Positions 25,211 through 35,205 of a stretch of 64,000 nucleotides of DNA are shown here, one piece after another. The DNA is taken from the NCBI GenBank assembly GCA_024278855.1, contig JAJRSJ010000012.1, forward strand, positions 20,700-84,699, given 5' to 3'. How positions within the stretch are numbered: the first letter of the stretch is position 1; each line of letters opens with the position of its first letter. A program made the translations under genes and the position numbers. The notes under the pieces were generated by a model. It made no database searches. It saw only the letters and a program-made list of their open reading frames with translations, and was not told where the DNA came from. Source of the stretch: Alphaproteobacteria bacterium (lineage in GTDB: Bacteria; Pseudomonadota; Alphaproteobacteria; Caulobacterales; Maricaulaceae).

Positions 25211-25645
25211 TTAATTTTTATCCGCACCCCTGCGGATAGTAAATAAACCCCCTAGCAATAAAATTGCAAAAACCAGGGCGTTCATAAATATATTGGCGTT
25301 GATACCCATAATGAAAAATTGTTGGCCGGAACCATAATATTCCGCCGCCAGGTTTGGCCGCGCCGCCCCGGCGGTAAACACCCCAAGCACATGAACCAAA
25401 CCCAAATAAGCCATCAACCGCACCGAACGCCCGGTTCCGAACAAAGTTTTGTTCCAAATCGCATAGAGCATAATAGGCAATGCCATAATGCTCCCAAACG
25501 CCGTCGTCGCCAAATGAAACCGTCCACTTGTCGTCCACTGCGGCAAATCAGAGGCGGAATACACCACCAAAGCACCAAACATCAGCAATACCAAACCAAG
25601 GCTGACCAAAATTTTAGAAATAAACAGTTTTGTTGTGTCGCTCAT
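25211..25645 (-). CDS. Four-helix membrane protein of unknown function
   Basis: 144 residues with four hydrophobic segments (about 10-30, 45-65, 78-95 and 115-137) and a short basic tail (RRGADKN). No family was recognised with certainty. The start at 25645 is chosen because GAGGAG lies 6 nt upstream; the ATG at 25651 is too close to it. That ribosome site lies inside the last codons of priA, so the gene is coupled to priA. It separates priA from the atp operon. Confidence 0.75.
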   Translation of the reverse strand: MSDTTKLFISKILVSLGLVLLMFGALVVYSASDLPQWTTSGRFHLATTAFGSIMALPIMLYAIWNKTLFGTGRSVRLMAYLGLVHVLGVFTAGAARPNLAAEYYGSGQQFFIMGINANIFMNALVFAILLLGGLFTIRRGADKN

Positions 25646-25656
25646 TTGCATCTCCT

Positions 25657-27831
25657 CTACATAAACCCTTGTGGGTCTATGTCTATTGCTAGTTTGGTTT
25701 TGTGGGGGGGGCGCAGGCGGGATTTCCAGATGTGCATGTATGCGGAGAGGTTTATATTGGGGTCGGCTTTGATGAGCAAACGTCTGCGGTGGCGGCCCCG
25801 TAATATGGCCATGGGGGCCTCACTGGGGCCGAGGATTTCTATGCCGTCGGCGCGCGGCGCGGCGTTTAGGGTTTTTTGGGCAAAGGCGTTGGCTTTCCGT
25901 GCGTCCGGGGCAGAAATTATAATTGCGGCTAATTTGCCAAATGGCGGCAGTCCGAGAATTTCGCGCATCCCAAGCTCGGCGGCAATAAAACCCTCGCGGT
26001 CGCCCGCCGCCAATGCCGCCAATGCTTCATGGTCGGGCATATGGGTCTGGATCAAGGCGCGGCCCGGTTTATCGGCCCGCCCGGCCCGGCCAGCCACCTG
26101 TACCAAAGTCTGGTAGGTGCGCTCCCCGGCTCGCAAATCACCACCGCCCAGACTAAGATCACCGTCCACCACGCCGACGAATGTCAGGTGCGGGAAATTA
26201 TGGCCTTTGACCACCATTTGCGTACCGACAAGGATGTCGATATCCCCCGCAGCCATTGCCGCCATGCGCGCTCGGATCGCCCCAGGATTGCCGGCCGTAT
26301 CCGATGACAGGACTTCAATACGGGCATCCGCAAATAGCAAAGCCGCCTCTTCCGCCACCCGCTCTACCCCCGGCCCGACCGCTGTTAATGCGCCTTCGGT
26401 TTTACATTCTAGGCACGCACTGGGCATGGGCATGGAAAGCCCGGTGTGGTGACATATGGCCCGCCCACTACGTTTATGTTGCACCAACCAGCTATCGGTG
26501 TCGGGGGATTTTAAACGCTCGCCGCAAGCGCGACATATAATCAATGGCGCATAGCCGCGCCGGTTGAGATATAGCATGGCTTGTTCGCCGCGCTTCAAAG
26601 CTTGCATCACACCGTCAATAAGTGGCTGGGATAAAAACCGCCCGACTTCCGGTTTATGGTCTTTCAAATCTACCAAAGCCACTTCCGGCATGGTGGCGGC
26701 ACCGGGGCGTTCGGGCAAAATCACATGGGCATAGCGCCCGTTTCGCGCATTGGTCAGGCTTTCAAGGGACGGGGTTACAGACGCCAGAACCACCGCCGCC
26801 CCGGCCATTTTACCGCGCACTACCGCCATATCGCGGGCATTATAAATCACGCCCTCGTCTTGTTTATAGGACCCGTCATGCTCCTCATCGACCACAATCA
26901 ACTGCAAATCCGCAAACGGCAGAAACAAAGCCGAACGCGCCCCGACCACCAACCGCGCCCGCCCCATATGCACCTCGCGCCACACCCGGCGTCTGGCCGC
27001 ATCGCCCATAGCCGAATGCCACTGGGCCGGCTCGGCACCAAAGCGTTCCTCAAACCGTTTAAGGCCCGCTTGTGTTAGCGCGATTTCCGGCACTAAAATC
27101 AACACTTGCCCGCCGGCCCGCAAGCCTTGCGCCGCCGCTTCGAGGTAAACTTCGGTTTTGCCAGAACCCGTCACCCCGTCGAGCAAGGCTACATTAAACG
27201 CCCGCTGTCGCACCAAAACCTGTAATTCTTCACCTGCGGAAATCTGTCTTGGGGTCAGGACAAAATCCCGGCCCGCCTGATTTGGATCTGGCAGATCAAA
27301 GGGCGGGTCAAGCGGCGCGGTAAATTTCTTAAGCAGCCCGGCCTTGGCCATCGTGTTTATAACTGAGGCGGAAGTTTTGGCCGCCTTGGCAATTTCACCA
27401 GCTCTGGCAGGCCAAATGTCTGGCCAAATATCCGCTAAACCCAACACCCGTTTTCGCGCCGGGTTTAATCCGGGTGGCGGCTCGCCTGTCGGTTGATACA
27501 GCGTCACATCAGGGCTAGGCTCCAACGCCTTGTGGGACCGCAGCACCATACGCAGGACGAGCCCTTGCAAGGCGCAATTATATTTGGCGGTAAAATTGAT
27601 GAATTTCAGGATTTCGGGGTTTAAAGGGCGACACGGCTTGCGCTCGGATATCTGTTTCAATTTGTCCAAATTTTCACGTTCGCCAAAGCCCCAGACTACG
27701 CCCAACTTGCCCTGCCGCCCGAGCGGCGCATAAACGAAATCCCCCGCAGCCAGCTTCATGCCCGCCGGAATAGCATAGTCAAACGGTTCCGGCACGGCGA
27801 CCGGAAACAAAATTTTGGCTATTTTCACCAT
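25657..27831 (-). CDS. priA: Primosomal replication protein N' (PriA helicase)
   Basis: 724 residues: an N-terminal DNA-binding part (AKILFPVAVPEPFDYAIP), DEAD-type helicase motifs (TGSGKTEVYLEAA, DEEHD, VTPSLES, GTQMVVKGHNFP) and the PriA Cys region. Of the four expected CxxC pairs, the first (CRAC) and fourth (CLEC) are intact, the second reads SPDT and the third CHHT, so one of two zinc sites is lost. It restarts stalled replication forks by loading the DnaB helicase. Upstream of the atp operon, as often in Alphaproteobacteria. Confidence 0.95.
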   Translation of the reverse strand: MVKIAKILFPVAVPEPFDYAIPAGMKLAAGDFVYAPLGRQGKLGVVWGFGERENLDKLKQISERKPCRPLNPEILKFINFTAKYNCALQGLVLRMVLRSHKALEPSPDVTLYQPTGEPPPGLNPARKRVLGLADIWPDIWPARAGEIAKAAKTSASVINTMAKAGLLKKFTAPLDPPFDLPDPNQAGRDFVLTPRQISAGEELQVLVRQRAFNVALLDGVTGSGKTEVYLEAAAQGLRAGGQVLILVPEIALTQAGLKRFEERFGAEPAQWHSAMGDAARRRVWREVHMGRARLVVGARSALFLPFADLQLIVVDEEHDGSYKQDEGVIYNARDMAVVRGKMAGAAVVLASVTPSLESLTNARNGRYAHVILPERPGAATMPEVALVDLKDHKPEVGRFLSQPLIDGVMQALKRGEQAMLYLNRRGYAPLIICRACGERLKSPDTDSWLVQHKRSGRAICHHTGLSMPMPSACLECKTEGALTAVGPGVERVAEEAALLFADARIEVLSSDTAGNPGAIRARMAAMAAGDIDILVGTQMVVKGHNFPHLTFVGVVDGDLSLGGGDLRAGERTYQTLVQVAGRAGRADKPGRALIQTHMPDHEALAALAAGDREGFIAAELGMREILGLPPFGKLAAIIISAPDARKANAFAQKTLNAAPRADGIEILGPSEAPMAILRGRHRRRLLIKADPNINLSAYMHIWKSRLRPPHKTKLAIDIDPQGFM

Positions 27832-27909
27832 TTATGTCTCATATTTACACATTTGTTACGCTTTATTTGCCTACACTGATTCGGTGAGTTTAGAAGAGAA
27901 AGACTAGCT

Positions 27910-28560
27910 ATGAAATTTTTTATTGATACCGCCGACACTGAAGCCATCAAAGCCCTGATCCCGAGCGGCTTTGTTGACGGTGTGACCACCAACCCGACAT
28001 TGATCGCCCGTTCAGGCCGCAATATCAAAGACGTGATCCAGGAAATCTGCGGGCTCACCGACGGCCCGGTCAGCGCCGAAGTTACGGCGCTCGATACCAA
28101 AGGCATGATCGAAGAAGGCAGAAAAGTCGCCAATTGGGCCGATAATGTTTGCGTTAAACTGCCCCTGACATGGGCAGGGCTTGAGGCGACCAACGCGCTT
28201 GCGTCCCAAGGCATATCCACCAATGTCACCCTGTGTTTTTCGGCTAATCAGGCACTTTTAGCCGCCAAAGCCGGGGCCACATTTATCTCGCCTTTCATTG
28301 GGCGGCTCGACGATATCGGTGAGGATGGTTGTGATTTGATTGCGGAAATTCGCGTTATCTATGATAATTACGGCTTTAAAACCGAAATCCTCGCAGCCTC
28401 CATCCGCTCCCTGGAGCATATGGAAAACTGCGCGCTCATCGGCGCTGATGTAGCCACCGCACCGCCAAATGTCATCCGCGATATGGTCAAGCACAACCTA
28501 ACCGACAAAGGCCTGGCCGCATTCATGGCAGATTGGGAAAAGACCGGGCAAAGTATTTAA
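27910..28560 (+). CDS. fsa: Fructose-6-phosphate aldolase / small transaldolase
   Basis: 216 residues, the short (type 3B) transaldolase subfamily: [30 protein letters not shown], catalytic Lys83 in [12 protein letters not shown], and [12 protein letters not shown]. It belongs to the pentose-phosphate/sugar aldolase group; sequence alone does not separate transaldolase from F6P aldolase activity. It is divergent from priA (78-bp shared promoter region) and convergent with metK. Confidence 0.9.
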   Translation: MKFFIDTADTEAIKALIPSGFVDGVTTNPTLIARSGRNIKDVIQEICGLTDGPVSAEVTALDTKGMIEEGRKVANWADNVCVKLPLTWAGLEATNALASQGISTNVTLCFSANQALLAAKAGATFISPFIGRLDDIGEDGCDLIAEIRVIYDNYGFKTEILAASIRSLEHMENCALIGADVATAPPNVIRDMVKHNLTDKGLAAFMADWEKTGQSI

Positions 28561-28625
28561 GGCCTGTCCCTGATTGAGAGGTTTGAAACTTGTGTCCCGG
28601 CTAAAACCAATTAGAACATCGGCCT

Positions 28626-29819
28626 TTAAAGTGCCAATTTAAGCGCGTCTACTAGGTCGGTTTTCTCCCATGAAAGCCCGCCGTCCCCGTCCGGGGTACG
28701 TCCGAAATGGCCATAGGCAGATGTGCGGGCATAGATGGGGTTGTTGAGACCCAGATGCTCGCGTATACCGCGCGGGGTCAGGCTCATGACCTCGCCGATG
28801 GCTTTTTCTACCGCCGTTTCGCTCACCTGACCTTTACCGCCCATATCCACATAAATCGATGTTGGCTGGGCGACACCAATGGCGTAGGACAGTTGGATAT
28901 TAACCCAATCTGCAATGCCGGCTGCAACAATGTTTTTAGACAGATAGCGCGCCGCATAAGCGGCCGAGCGGTCAACCTTGGTCGGGTCTTTGCCGGAAAA
29001 TGCGCCGCCGCCGTGGGGGGCCGCGCCGCCGTAAGTATCGACGATGATTTTACGGCCCGTTAGCCCGGTGTCCCCGTCCGGCCCGCCAATGACAAATTTC
29101 CCCGTCGGGTTGATGTGCCAAATGGTATTGTCGGTTATCCCCCCTTCAGGTAATTCTGCGTAGATATACGGCTTGACTAGCTTTGCCACATCAGCCGAAC
29201 TCATATTTTCGTCCAAATGCTGGGTTGATAAAACGATTGCAGACGCACCGACCGGCTTGCCGTTTTCGTACCGTACAGTAACTTGGCTTTTGGAGTCCGG
29301 GCCGAGCCATGTTTCGCCTTCAAGCTTGCGGGCTTTGGCCAGACGTTCGAGAATTTTGTGGCTATAATAAACAGGGGCCGGCATTAAATCAGGGGGTTCC
29401 GAACAAGCATAGCCGAACATAATGCCTTGGTCGCCCGCCCCTTCTTCGGCGTGTAATCCGCTGCCATCATCCACACCTTGGGCGATGTCGGCACTTTGCG
29501 CATGTAAAAGAATGTCAATATCGACAGTTTCCCAATGGAAGCCCGCTTGCTCATAGCCAATATCTTTTATGGCAGCCCGTGTGGTTTGCGCAATCATTGC
29601 ATTGGTGATTTTATCGGACCCACGGGTTTCGCCTGCGATCACGACTTTATCAGTGGTCGTCAGGGTTTCTGCGGCAACCCGCACATCCCAGGGCGACATG
29701 CCTGCACGCACGCTTTCACGGAAAAACAGATCGACGATTTCGTCTGAAATCCGGTCAGATACTTTGTCCGGATGTCCTTCGGAGACAGACTCGGATGTAA
29801 ATTCATAATGTTGGCGCAT
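28626..29819 (-). CDS. metK: S-adenosylmethionine synthetase
   Basis: 397 residues from [20 protein letters not shown]. Motifs [34 protein letters not shown] and KTDLVD are the MAT family signatures. It makes SAM from methionine and ATP. The frame is open 46 codons further upstream, but GGAG 7 nt before this ATG and homology fix the start. It follows ahcY by 70 bp on the same strand, linking SAM synthesis with SAH recycling. No riboswitch-like structure is evident in that gap. Confidence 0.97.
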   Translation of the reverse strand: MRQHYEFTSESVSEGHPDKVSDRISDEIVDLFFRESVRAGMSPWDVRVAAETLTTTDKVVIAGETRGSDKITNAMIAQTTRAAIKDIGYEQAGFHWETVDIDILLHAQSADIAQGVDDGSGLHAEEGAGDQGIMFGYACSEPPDLMPAPVYYSHKILERLAKARKLEGETWLGPDSKSQVTVRYENGKPVGASAIVLSTQHLDENMSSADVAKLVKPYIYAELPEGGITDNTIWHINPTGKFVIGGPDGDTGLTGRKIIVDTYGGAAPHGGGAFSGKDPTKVDRSAAYAARYLSKNIVAAGIADWVNIQLSYAIGVAQPTSIYVDMGGKGQVSETAVEKAIGEVMSLTPRGIREHLGLNNPIYARTSAYGHFGRTPDGDGGLSWEKTDLVDALKLAL

Positions 29820-29889
29820 GGTGCGCTCCTCAGGTTTTAAGGCTCTTCGCTTTTTATTATTATTAGAGGCTTGGTTGTTTTTGGCTTGG

Positions 29890-31212
29890 TTAATAACGGT
29901 AATGCTCCGGTTTGTACGGCCCTTCAACAGGAAGACCCAAATATTCGGATTGCTCATCAGATAATTTTGTCAACTTGGCACCAAGTTTGGCCAAATGCAA
30001 TTCAGCAACTTTTTCGTCCAAATGCTTGGGCAGAACATAGACTTTATTTTCGTAGTTTTTGTGATTTGCCCAAAGCTCGATCTGGGCCAGCACCTGGTTG
30101 GTAAAGCTGGCCGACATAACGAAGCTTGGGTGACCCGTACCACAACCAAGATTGACCAGACGACCTTCGGCCAGAACGATCAGACGCTTGCCGTCGGGGA
30201 ACACCACCTCGTCCACTTGGGGTTTGACATGGTCCCACTCATAATTGCGCAGGGCTTCGATTTGAATTTCGCTGTCAAAATGGCCGATATTACAGACAAT
30301 GGCCCGGTCTTTCATTTGGCGCATATGCTCAACTGTGATCACATCTTTATTGCCTGTCGCAGTCACGAAAATATCGCACACCGGCGCGGCTTCTTCCATG
30401 GTCACGACCTCGTAACCTTCCATAGCGGCTTGCAAGGCACAAATCGGGTCAATTTCGGTTACCTTGACCCGTGCGCCTTGGCTGCGTAGGCTCTCGGCGG
30501 AGCCTTTACCCACATCGCCAAACCCGCAAATTACGGCGGTTTTACCTGAAAGCATAACATCCGTAGCCCGTTTGATACTGTCAACCAGGCTTTCTTTACA
30601 GCCGTAAAGATTGTCAAATTTAGATTTGGTCACACTATCATTTACGTTAATGGCAGGAACAACCAAAGTACCGGCTTTTTCCATTTGGTACAGACGCATC
30701 ACACCGGTCGTGGTTTCTTCGGACAGACCACGCACGTCTTTCATGAGTTCCGGATATTCGTCGTGCATGAGAACGGTGAGATCACCGACGTCGTCCAAAA
30801 TCATATTGGGCGTCCAAACTTTTCCGTCTTTGGCAGGCCCCTTAATCGTGGCATGGATACATTCCCAAAACTCGTCTTCGGTAAGGCCCTTCCAGGCAAA
30901 GACCGGACCCCCCGTAACTGCGATGGCGGCTGCGGCCTGGTCTTGGGTGGAGAAAATATTACAAGACGACCACCGAACTTCTGCCCCAAGTGCCGTCAAT
31001 GTTTCGATCAATACGGCGGTTTGAATGGTCATATGCAAACAGCCGGCAATACGGGCGCCTGCCAGTGGTTTTTTCTCACCAAACTCTTCGCGTAGAGCCA
31101 TCAGGCCCGGCATTTCGGTTTCAGCAATATTGATTTCCTTGCGACCCCAGTCGGCCAGGGAAATATCAGCTACTTTGTAATCATTTTGTGTGTCGGGTTG
31201 TGTTTTTGGCAT
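29890..31212 (-). CDS. ahcY: Adenosylhomocysteinase
   Basis: 440 residues from [27 protein letters not shown], preceded by AGGA at 8 nt; an upstream extension to 31245 is rejected. Motifs: [29 protein letters not shown], the NAD-binding [21 protein letters not shown] and the C-terminal [10 protein letters not shown]. It hydrolyses SAH to adenosine and homocysteine in the methyl cycle and heads the ahcY-metK unit. Confidence 0.97.
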   Translation of the reverse strand: MPKTQPDTQNDYKVADISLADWGRKEINIAETEMPGLMALREEFGEKKPLAGARIAGCLHMTIQTAVLIETLTALGAEVRWSSCNIFSTQDQAAAAIAVTGGPVFAWKGLTEDEFWECIHATIKGPAKDGKVWTPNMILDDVGDLTVLMHDEYPELMKDVRGLSEETTTGVMRLYQMEKAGTLVVPAINVNDSVTKSKFDNLYGCKESLVDSIKRATDVMLSGKTAVICGFGDVGKGSAESLRSQGARVKVTEIDPICALQAAMEGYEVVTMEEAAPVCDIFVTATGNKDVITVEHMRQMKDRAIVCNIGHFDSEIQIEALRNYEWDHVKPQVDEVVFPDGKRLIVLAEGRLVNLGCGTGHPSFVMSASFTNQVLAQIELWANHKNYENKVYVLPKHLDEKVAELHLAKLGAKLTKLSDEQSEYLGLPVEGPYKPEHYRY

Positions 31213-31245
31213 TTTTTTATCCTGTATTCGGTCAGAACATATCAT

Positions 31246-31626
31246 TTGACCGTAACATAAATTTCAAGTCTGCCAGCCTATAATGAAATTTCCCTATGTG
31301 TGCAATGGTTTGTTATGCCCTATGTGTATATTAGAGCGCTCCTTAGATAAATCGCGCACACGCCATTCCCCCAAGTGCCAACAATCCCTAGGCTGTAGTG
31401 TAGTCACTCAAAGCCAGCCGGGTATTGGATATTTATCGTGAAAAACGGCAACGCAGACGGCGTCTATGTCTACATTTCCAAGTTTACCACTGCTTTATTG
31501 ATAGAGTTTGGACTCCGGTTTGGAGATTGGCTTGCAGACTTCCGGGCAAAGGCCGCAGCGTCGTTCAAAGTCGCCCACGCGAAATTCGCGGTCCCACATT
31601 TAGATAACCTACAAAATAGGCGCTAT
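31246..31626. other. Intergenic region with no confident gene
   Basis: About 380 bp upstream of ahcY. It holds the direct repeats and hairpin noted for ahcY and a GTG-initiated plus-strand frame (31438-31671, 77 codons) with a poor ribosome site that overlaps the end of the opposite-strand gene. I see no supported gene here. Confidence 0.5.
31292..31327 (-). promoter_or_regulatory. Direct repeat in the ahcY upstream region
   Basis: Two copies of ACACATAGGG (minus strand) lie 26 bp apart about 80-115 bp before ahcY, and a GGTCA...TGACC hairpin lies between them and the start (31231-31252). This could be a regulator site; no specific regulator is inferred. Confidence 0.3.
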
Positions 31627-31929
31627 TTATGCAGCTTGAACGCTAGCAAGTGTTTTGCGGTTTTCCGCTAGCCAGCCACGTGCGGCACGTTGGGCCAAGG
31701 TCACATCTTCGCTGCTCATTTCCATGGTCAGTTCACTGCGATAAGCTTGCGCCGGTTTGGAGCCGAGAAGCGCTGCCAGATTGAACCATTTATGGGCTTC
31801 AATCATATCCGGGCCTCTGTCCTCATGATCTGTGGAATAGATAAGCCCGAGGCGGAATAAATCCGCGGCTTCGGCTTTTGCAATAACGGCCGCACGGGCC
31901 TGTTTTACTTCAACATCTGTAAAGGCCAT
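31627..31929 (-). CDS. Short Sel1-repeat-like protein
   Basis: 100 residues. The centre (AADLFRLGLIYSTDHEDRGPDMIEAHKWFNLAALLGSKPAQ) matches one Sel1/TPR-like repeat (AHKWFNLAA), and the end is helical. Single-repeat Sel1 proteins of this size are found across Alphaproteobacteria and are of unknown function. No signal peptide. It is monocistronic with a long AT-rich upstream region. Confidence 0.75.
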   Translation of the reverse strand: MAFTDVEVKQARAAVIAKAEAADLFRLGLIYSTDHEDRGPDMIEAHKWFNLAALLGSKPAQAYRSELTMEMSSEDVTLAQRAARGWLAENRKTLASVQAA

Positions 31930-32305
31930 AATGCCCTCCCCCCCATTTGCTTTTGGGTCTTTTCACCTAACACCCTCGGATTATTCCTTGGGCGATACTT
32001 GCGTCGGCATTTTTAATGTCTCCAGCAGGTATAATGACAATCTGGGGGGCTGAAGTTGACATAAGGTTAATTAAAACAAAGGTTAACCAAGTTTAATTAG
32101 GGTTAAAGCAAGTAAATATGTGTTTATATTTAATTTAAACAAGCTTAACATCAAATTACTTTCGAACCTATACATGAGACCTGCAAGCACAAACAAGCAT
32201 ACCCGCAACCGCAGTCAACTATAAAGCCGCCCAAAAAAACCAAAAATAAATTGAAAATAGTGATTTAATGTGTTTTTTCGCGCGTTAATCTATAGTCATG
32301 GTTAC
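31930..32305. other. AT-rich intergenic region with phased TTAA boxes
   Basis: 376 bp upstream of the Sel1-like gene. TTAA occurs at 32067, 32071, 32083, 32093 and 32103, the last three exactly 10 bp apart, followed by more A/T tracts. The pattern recalls CtrA-type half-sites (TTAA), though the classical spacing is 11 bp. No ORF or hairpin terminator was seen. Confidence 0.5.
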
Positions 32306-32995
32306 TCAAGTGTGAAAATTGACCAGCTCCGATAGCTCGGCCCGGTCAGATCTCAAATCATTGACCGGCTTGTCTGGGTCTGCATAGCCCATAGACATGC
32401 CGACCAGAATTTGTTGCGCGTCCGGATGGCTCGTATGTTTTTTCACGGTATCAGGAAAAGCCCGCCAGGCACCCTGGGGGGCAGTGTGCAAACCTTGCTC
32501 CCGTGCTAGCAACATCACTGTTTGCAAATATATGCCAATATCGATGAATTGTGGTGCGTCCATGCGCTTGTCTATGGTGACAAGAATGCCAACCGGTGCG
32601 CCGAAGAAATTAAAGTTCTGCCCGACCTGCATCATGCGGGCCGGTTTATCGTCACGCGGAATACCCAAAAGCGCATACATATCCTCACCAAGCTTGTGTC
32701 GCCATGTGCGCATAGGCTCCCACAAAGGCGACGGATAGGCCGGATATGTGTCGCCTTCGGTTTTGCCTTGCATCAATTTACCGATAACCTCGGCGCGAAA
32801 CCCGTTCAAAGCCTCCCCGGTCAACACATGCACATTCCACGGCTGAAGATTGCCGCCGGACGGGGTGCGGCGTGCGGTTTCAAACAGCTCATCCAGAATG
32901 TCTTGCGGGACAGGTTTATCCAGATAGGCCCGTGCGGTGCTGCGCGTGTTAACGGCCTCGGTGACGGTTTTGGCTTTATTGGTGCTGATGGTCAT
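32306..32995 (-). CDS. Nitroreductase-family flavoprotein
   Basis: 229 residues with the FMN-binding nitroreductase features RSTARAYLDKPVP (N-terminal Arg-Ser), ARRTPSGGNLQPWNVHVL and the C-terminal VGMSMGYADPDKPVN. The family reduces nitro compounds or quinones with NAD(P)H. The physiological substrate is not predictable. The next gene upstream ends 3 bp from its start, so the two are likely cotranscribed. Confidence 0.88.
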   Translation of the reverse strand: MTISTNKAKTVTEAVNTRSTARAYLDKPVPQDILDELFETARRTPSGGNLQPWNVHVLTGEALNGFRAEVIGKLMQGKTEGDTYPAYPSPLWEPMRTWRHKLGEDMYALLGIPRDDKPARMMQVGQNFNFFGAPVGILVTIDKRMDAPQFIDIGIYLQTVMLLAREQGLHTAPQGAWRAFPDTVKKHTSHPDAQQILVGMSMGYADPDKPVNDLRSDRAELSELVNFHT

Positions 32996-32997
32996 TT

Positions 32998-33201
32998 TTA
33001 TCCCTCATTTTCTTTTTGTTGTTTGCGCAGTAATGAGAAATACATCACCACATATTCTAATATGCCTATTGCCGAAGCCGCCGCCAATGCATAGGCGGGA
33101 TTACCCCATTTCTTAAACACCAAATAGCCAACACCTGCGCTCAGGATCACAACATTTCCCCAAAGGATTTGGGTGTATTTGGTGTTAAGTCTGGCTTTCA
33201 T
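32998..33201 (-). CDS. Small two-helix membrane protein
   Basis: 67 residues from MKARLNTKYTQILW. Two hydrophobic helices (about 12-30 and 37-57) precede a charged tail RKQQKENEG. No family recognised. An upstream in-frame ATG (33240) lies inside the repeat region and is less likely. Its stop is 3 bp from the nitroreductase start. Confidence 0.6.
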   Translation of the reverse strand: MKARLNTKYTQILWGNVVILSAGVGYLVFKKWGNPAYALAAASAIGILEYVVMYFSLLRKQQKENEG

Positions 33202-33234
33202 AAATACACAGCCTTGTAAAACCCATTCACAACC

Positions 33235-33350
33235 ACCCACACCCCCCGCTCCCCCCTGCGCATGCAGGGGTCTATCTGTGGGCTTTCGGTTTTAAACTGC
33301 AAACCACGGGAATGGATACCTGCATGCGCAGGCATGAGCGGGGTGTGGGG
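33235..33350. repeat. REP-like long inverted repeat
   Basis: Imperfect arms of about 37 bp at 33235-33280 and 33313-33350, each containing TGCGCATGCAGG or its complement and CCCCGCTC, enclose about 35 bp. The outer arm sequence recurs at 19932-19986, so this is a dispersed family. It lies between gatB and the small membrane protein gene and may act as a terminator. Confidence 0.65.
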
Positions 33351-33373
33351 CGTTAATTGTGTGTGTGAATCCA

Positions 33374-34867
33374 TCACAGCCCCAATTTCTTGCGCAAAAT
33401 CTCGTTCACCGCTTGCGGATTGGCCTTACCGCCTGATGATTTCATCACCTGACCGACGAAGAAACCAATTAGGCGCGGATTGTCTGCGACCTTTGCGGCT
33501 TGGTCGGGGTTGGCATCTATGACGTTCCCAACCATTTTTTCAATAGCGCCCATGTCCGTGACTTGTTTGAGGCCGTCGCGCTCAACGATTTCGTCCGCAC
33601 CGCCCTCGCCTGCAAACATTTTCTCAAATACATCCTTGGCGATTTTCCCTGATATGGTTTTGTCGCCGATAAGATCAAGCAATTCACCCAAAGCATCTGA
33701 ATTGACCGGGCTATCGTCCAGATCAATGTTGGCTTTATTCAGCGCCCCAAACAAATCTCCCATCATCCAGTTGGCGGCGATTTTAGCGTCGCGGTTTTTC
33801 GCCCCCTCTGCAGAAACAAGCCGCTCATAAAAATCACCCTTGGCTTTATCGGCAGTCAAAATACCCGCGTCATAGGCCGGAATACCGTAATCCGCCACGA
33901 ACCGCGCTTTGCGGGCATCGGGGAGTTCGGGTAAATCGGCCTTGATCCCGTCAACAAATGCTTGTGTGATATTTATGGGCAGCAAATCCGGGTCGGGGAA
34001 ATAGCGGTAATCATGGGCATCCTCTTTGGAACGCATGGTGCGGGTTTCGCCTTTGGCATTGTCGAATAATCTGGTTTCCTGGTCAATTTCGCCGCCGGAT
34101 TCCAGAATATCTATTTGGCGCCGCGCTTCATAATTGATGGCTTGGCGGATAAAGCGCATGGAATTAACATTTTTAATTTCGCAGCGTGTACCAAGTTCAC
34201 CGCCCGGTTTTCGCACCGAAACATTGACATCAGCCCGCAGATTACCTTTTTCCATATCGCCGTCGCATGTGCCGAGCGCGCGGACAATACCGCGCAGCTT
34301 CTCCACATAAGCCGAAGCTTCTTCGGGCGAACGCATATCGGGCTTGGAGACAATTTCCATCAGGCATACGCCCGAACGATTGAGATCAACAAAGGTATCG
34401 TCCGGCGATAAATCATGAATGGACTTGCCCGCATCTTGCTCCAGATGCAGACGCTCAATCCCGACAATAACGGCCTCGCCGTCTTCTGGCTCAATCTCAA
34501 TTTCGCCTTCGCCGACAATGGGAAATTCAAACTGGGAAATCTGGTAGCCTTGGGGCAAATCTGGATAGAAATAATTCTTGCGGTCAAAGCGCGAATACAG
34601 ATTGATCTTGGCGCTCAAGCCAAGCCCGGTGCGCACGGCTTGCTCAATGCAAAACTCGTTGACCACAGGCAACATGCCCGGCATGGCCGCATCCACCAGA
34701 GACACCTGCGTATTAGGCTCGGCCCCATATTCAGTCGCCGCCCCCGAAAATAATTTCGACTTGGACGCCACCTGGGCATGCACCTCAAGCCCAATAATAA
34801 CTTCCCAATCATGGTCCCGGCCAGACAGCCAATGTTTTTGGTCTGCGATGCGTTTAGCTGTGAACAT
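33374..34867 (-). CDS. gatB: Asp-tRNA(Asn)/Glu-tRNA(Gln) amidotransferase subunit B
   Basis: 497 residues. [63 protein letters not shown] and the C-terminal YqeY-like tail ([25 protein letters not shown]) are diagnostic. GatB binds the mischarged tRNA and phosphorylates the carboxylate. The order is gatC-gatA-hypothetical-gatB, with the hypothetical overlapping the gatB start by 14 bp. Confidence 0.96.
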   Translation of the reverse strand: MFTAKRIADQKHWLSGRDHDWEVIIGLEVHAQVASKSKLFSGAATEYGAEPNTQVSLVDAAMPGMLPVVNEFCIEQAVRTGLGLSAKINLYSRFDRKNYFYPDLPQGYQISQFEFPIVGEGEIEIEPEDGEAVIVGIERLHLEQDAGKSIHDLSPDDTFVDLNRSGVCLMEIVSKPDMRSPEEASAYVEKLRGIVRALGTCDGDMEKGNLRADVNVSVRKPGGELGTRCEIKNVNSMRFIRQAINYEARRQIDILESGGEIDQETRLFDNAKGETRTMRSKEDAHDYRYFPDPDLLPINITQAFVDGIKADLPELPDARKARFVADYGIPAYDAGILTADKAKGDFYERLVSAEGAKNRDAKIAANWMMGDLFGALNKANIDLDDSPVNSDALGELLDLIGDKTISGKIAKDVFEKMFAGEGGADEIVERDGLKQVTDMGAIEKMVGNVIDANPDQAAKVADNPRLIGFFVGQVMKSSGGKANPQAVNEILRKKLGL

Positions 34868-35204
34868 TTTTTTCTCTCTTACTTAATCCTAGATGAGACA
34901 ACGTGATATCCATCTCATCGATAAGAAGTTTTGCGGCAGAGCCATGAATATCAACTTTCCACAAAATACGCCCGATTACTTCTTTGTATTCAGGATATTT
35001 GCGCAATTCATAAATCGCTGCCACTTGTCTCGTTAAATCACTTCCTTCGACCTCACCAAGCAAATTCAATAACTGAGAAAATCTATCGCGTTTAAACTTC
35101 TTCTTTTCATTTATGACATATTGAATAGCGGCCCAAGACATCCCGACTAAGGGAAGCACAATGCCGCTCCATGCAATCCAATCTGTAACCGAACTTAAAT
35201 TCAT
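34854..35204 (-). CDS. Membrane-anchored hypothetical protein inside the gat operon
   Basis: 116 residues: one N-terminal transmembrane helix (about 8-29), a basic patch ([10 protein letters not shown]) and a helical cytosolic domain. Not recognised. It ends 14 bp inside gatB and starts 2 bp from the gatA stop, so it is fully embedded in the operon and probably translationally coupled. The canonical operon has no gene here. Confidence 0.7.
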   Translation of the reverse strand: MNLSSVTDWIAWSGIVLPLVGMSWAAIQYVINEKKKFKRDRFSQLLNLLGEVEGSDLTRQVAAIYELRKYPEYKEVIGRILWKVDIHGSAAKLLIDEMDITLSHLGLSKREKNVHS

Positions 35205-35205
35205 A

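Noticed and set aside
29820..31400. SAM or SAH riboswitch upstream of metK or ahcY
   Set aside because: The metK gap is 70 bp and lacks a fitting structure; the ahcY leader shows only a short hairpin and a direct repeat, not a known aptamer.
31438..31671. GTG-initiated plus-strand frame of 77 codons before the Sel1-like gene
   Set aside because: No good ribosome site, overlap with the opposite gene end and no recognisable domain.
32040..32160. AT-rich gap as a replication origin
   Set aside because: No DnaA boxes or origin-linked genes were seen nearby.
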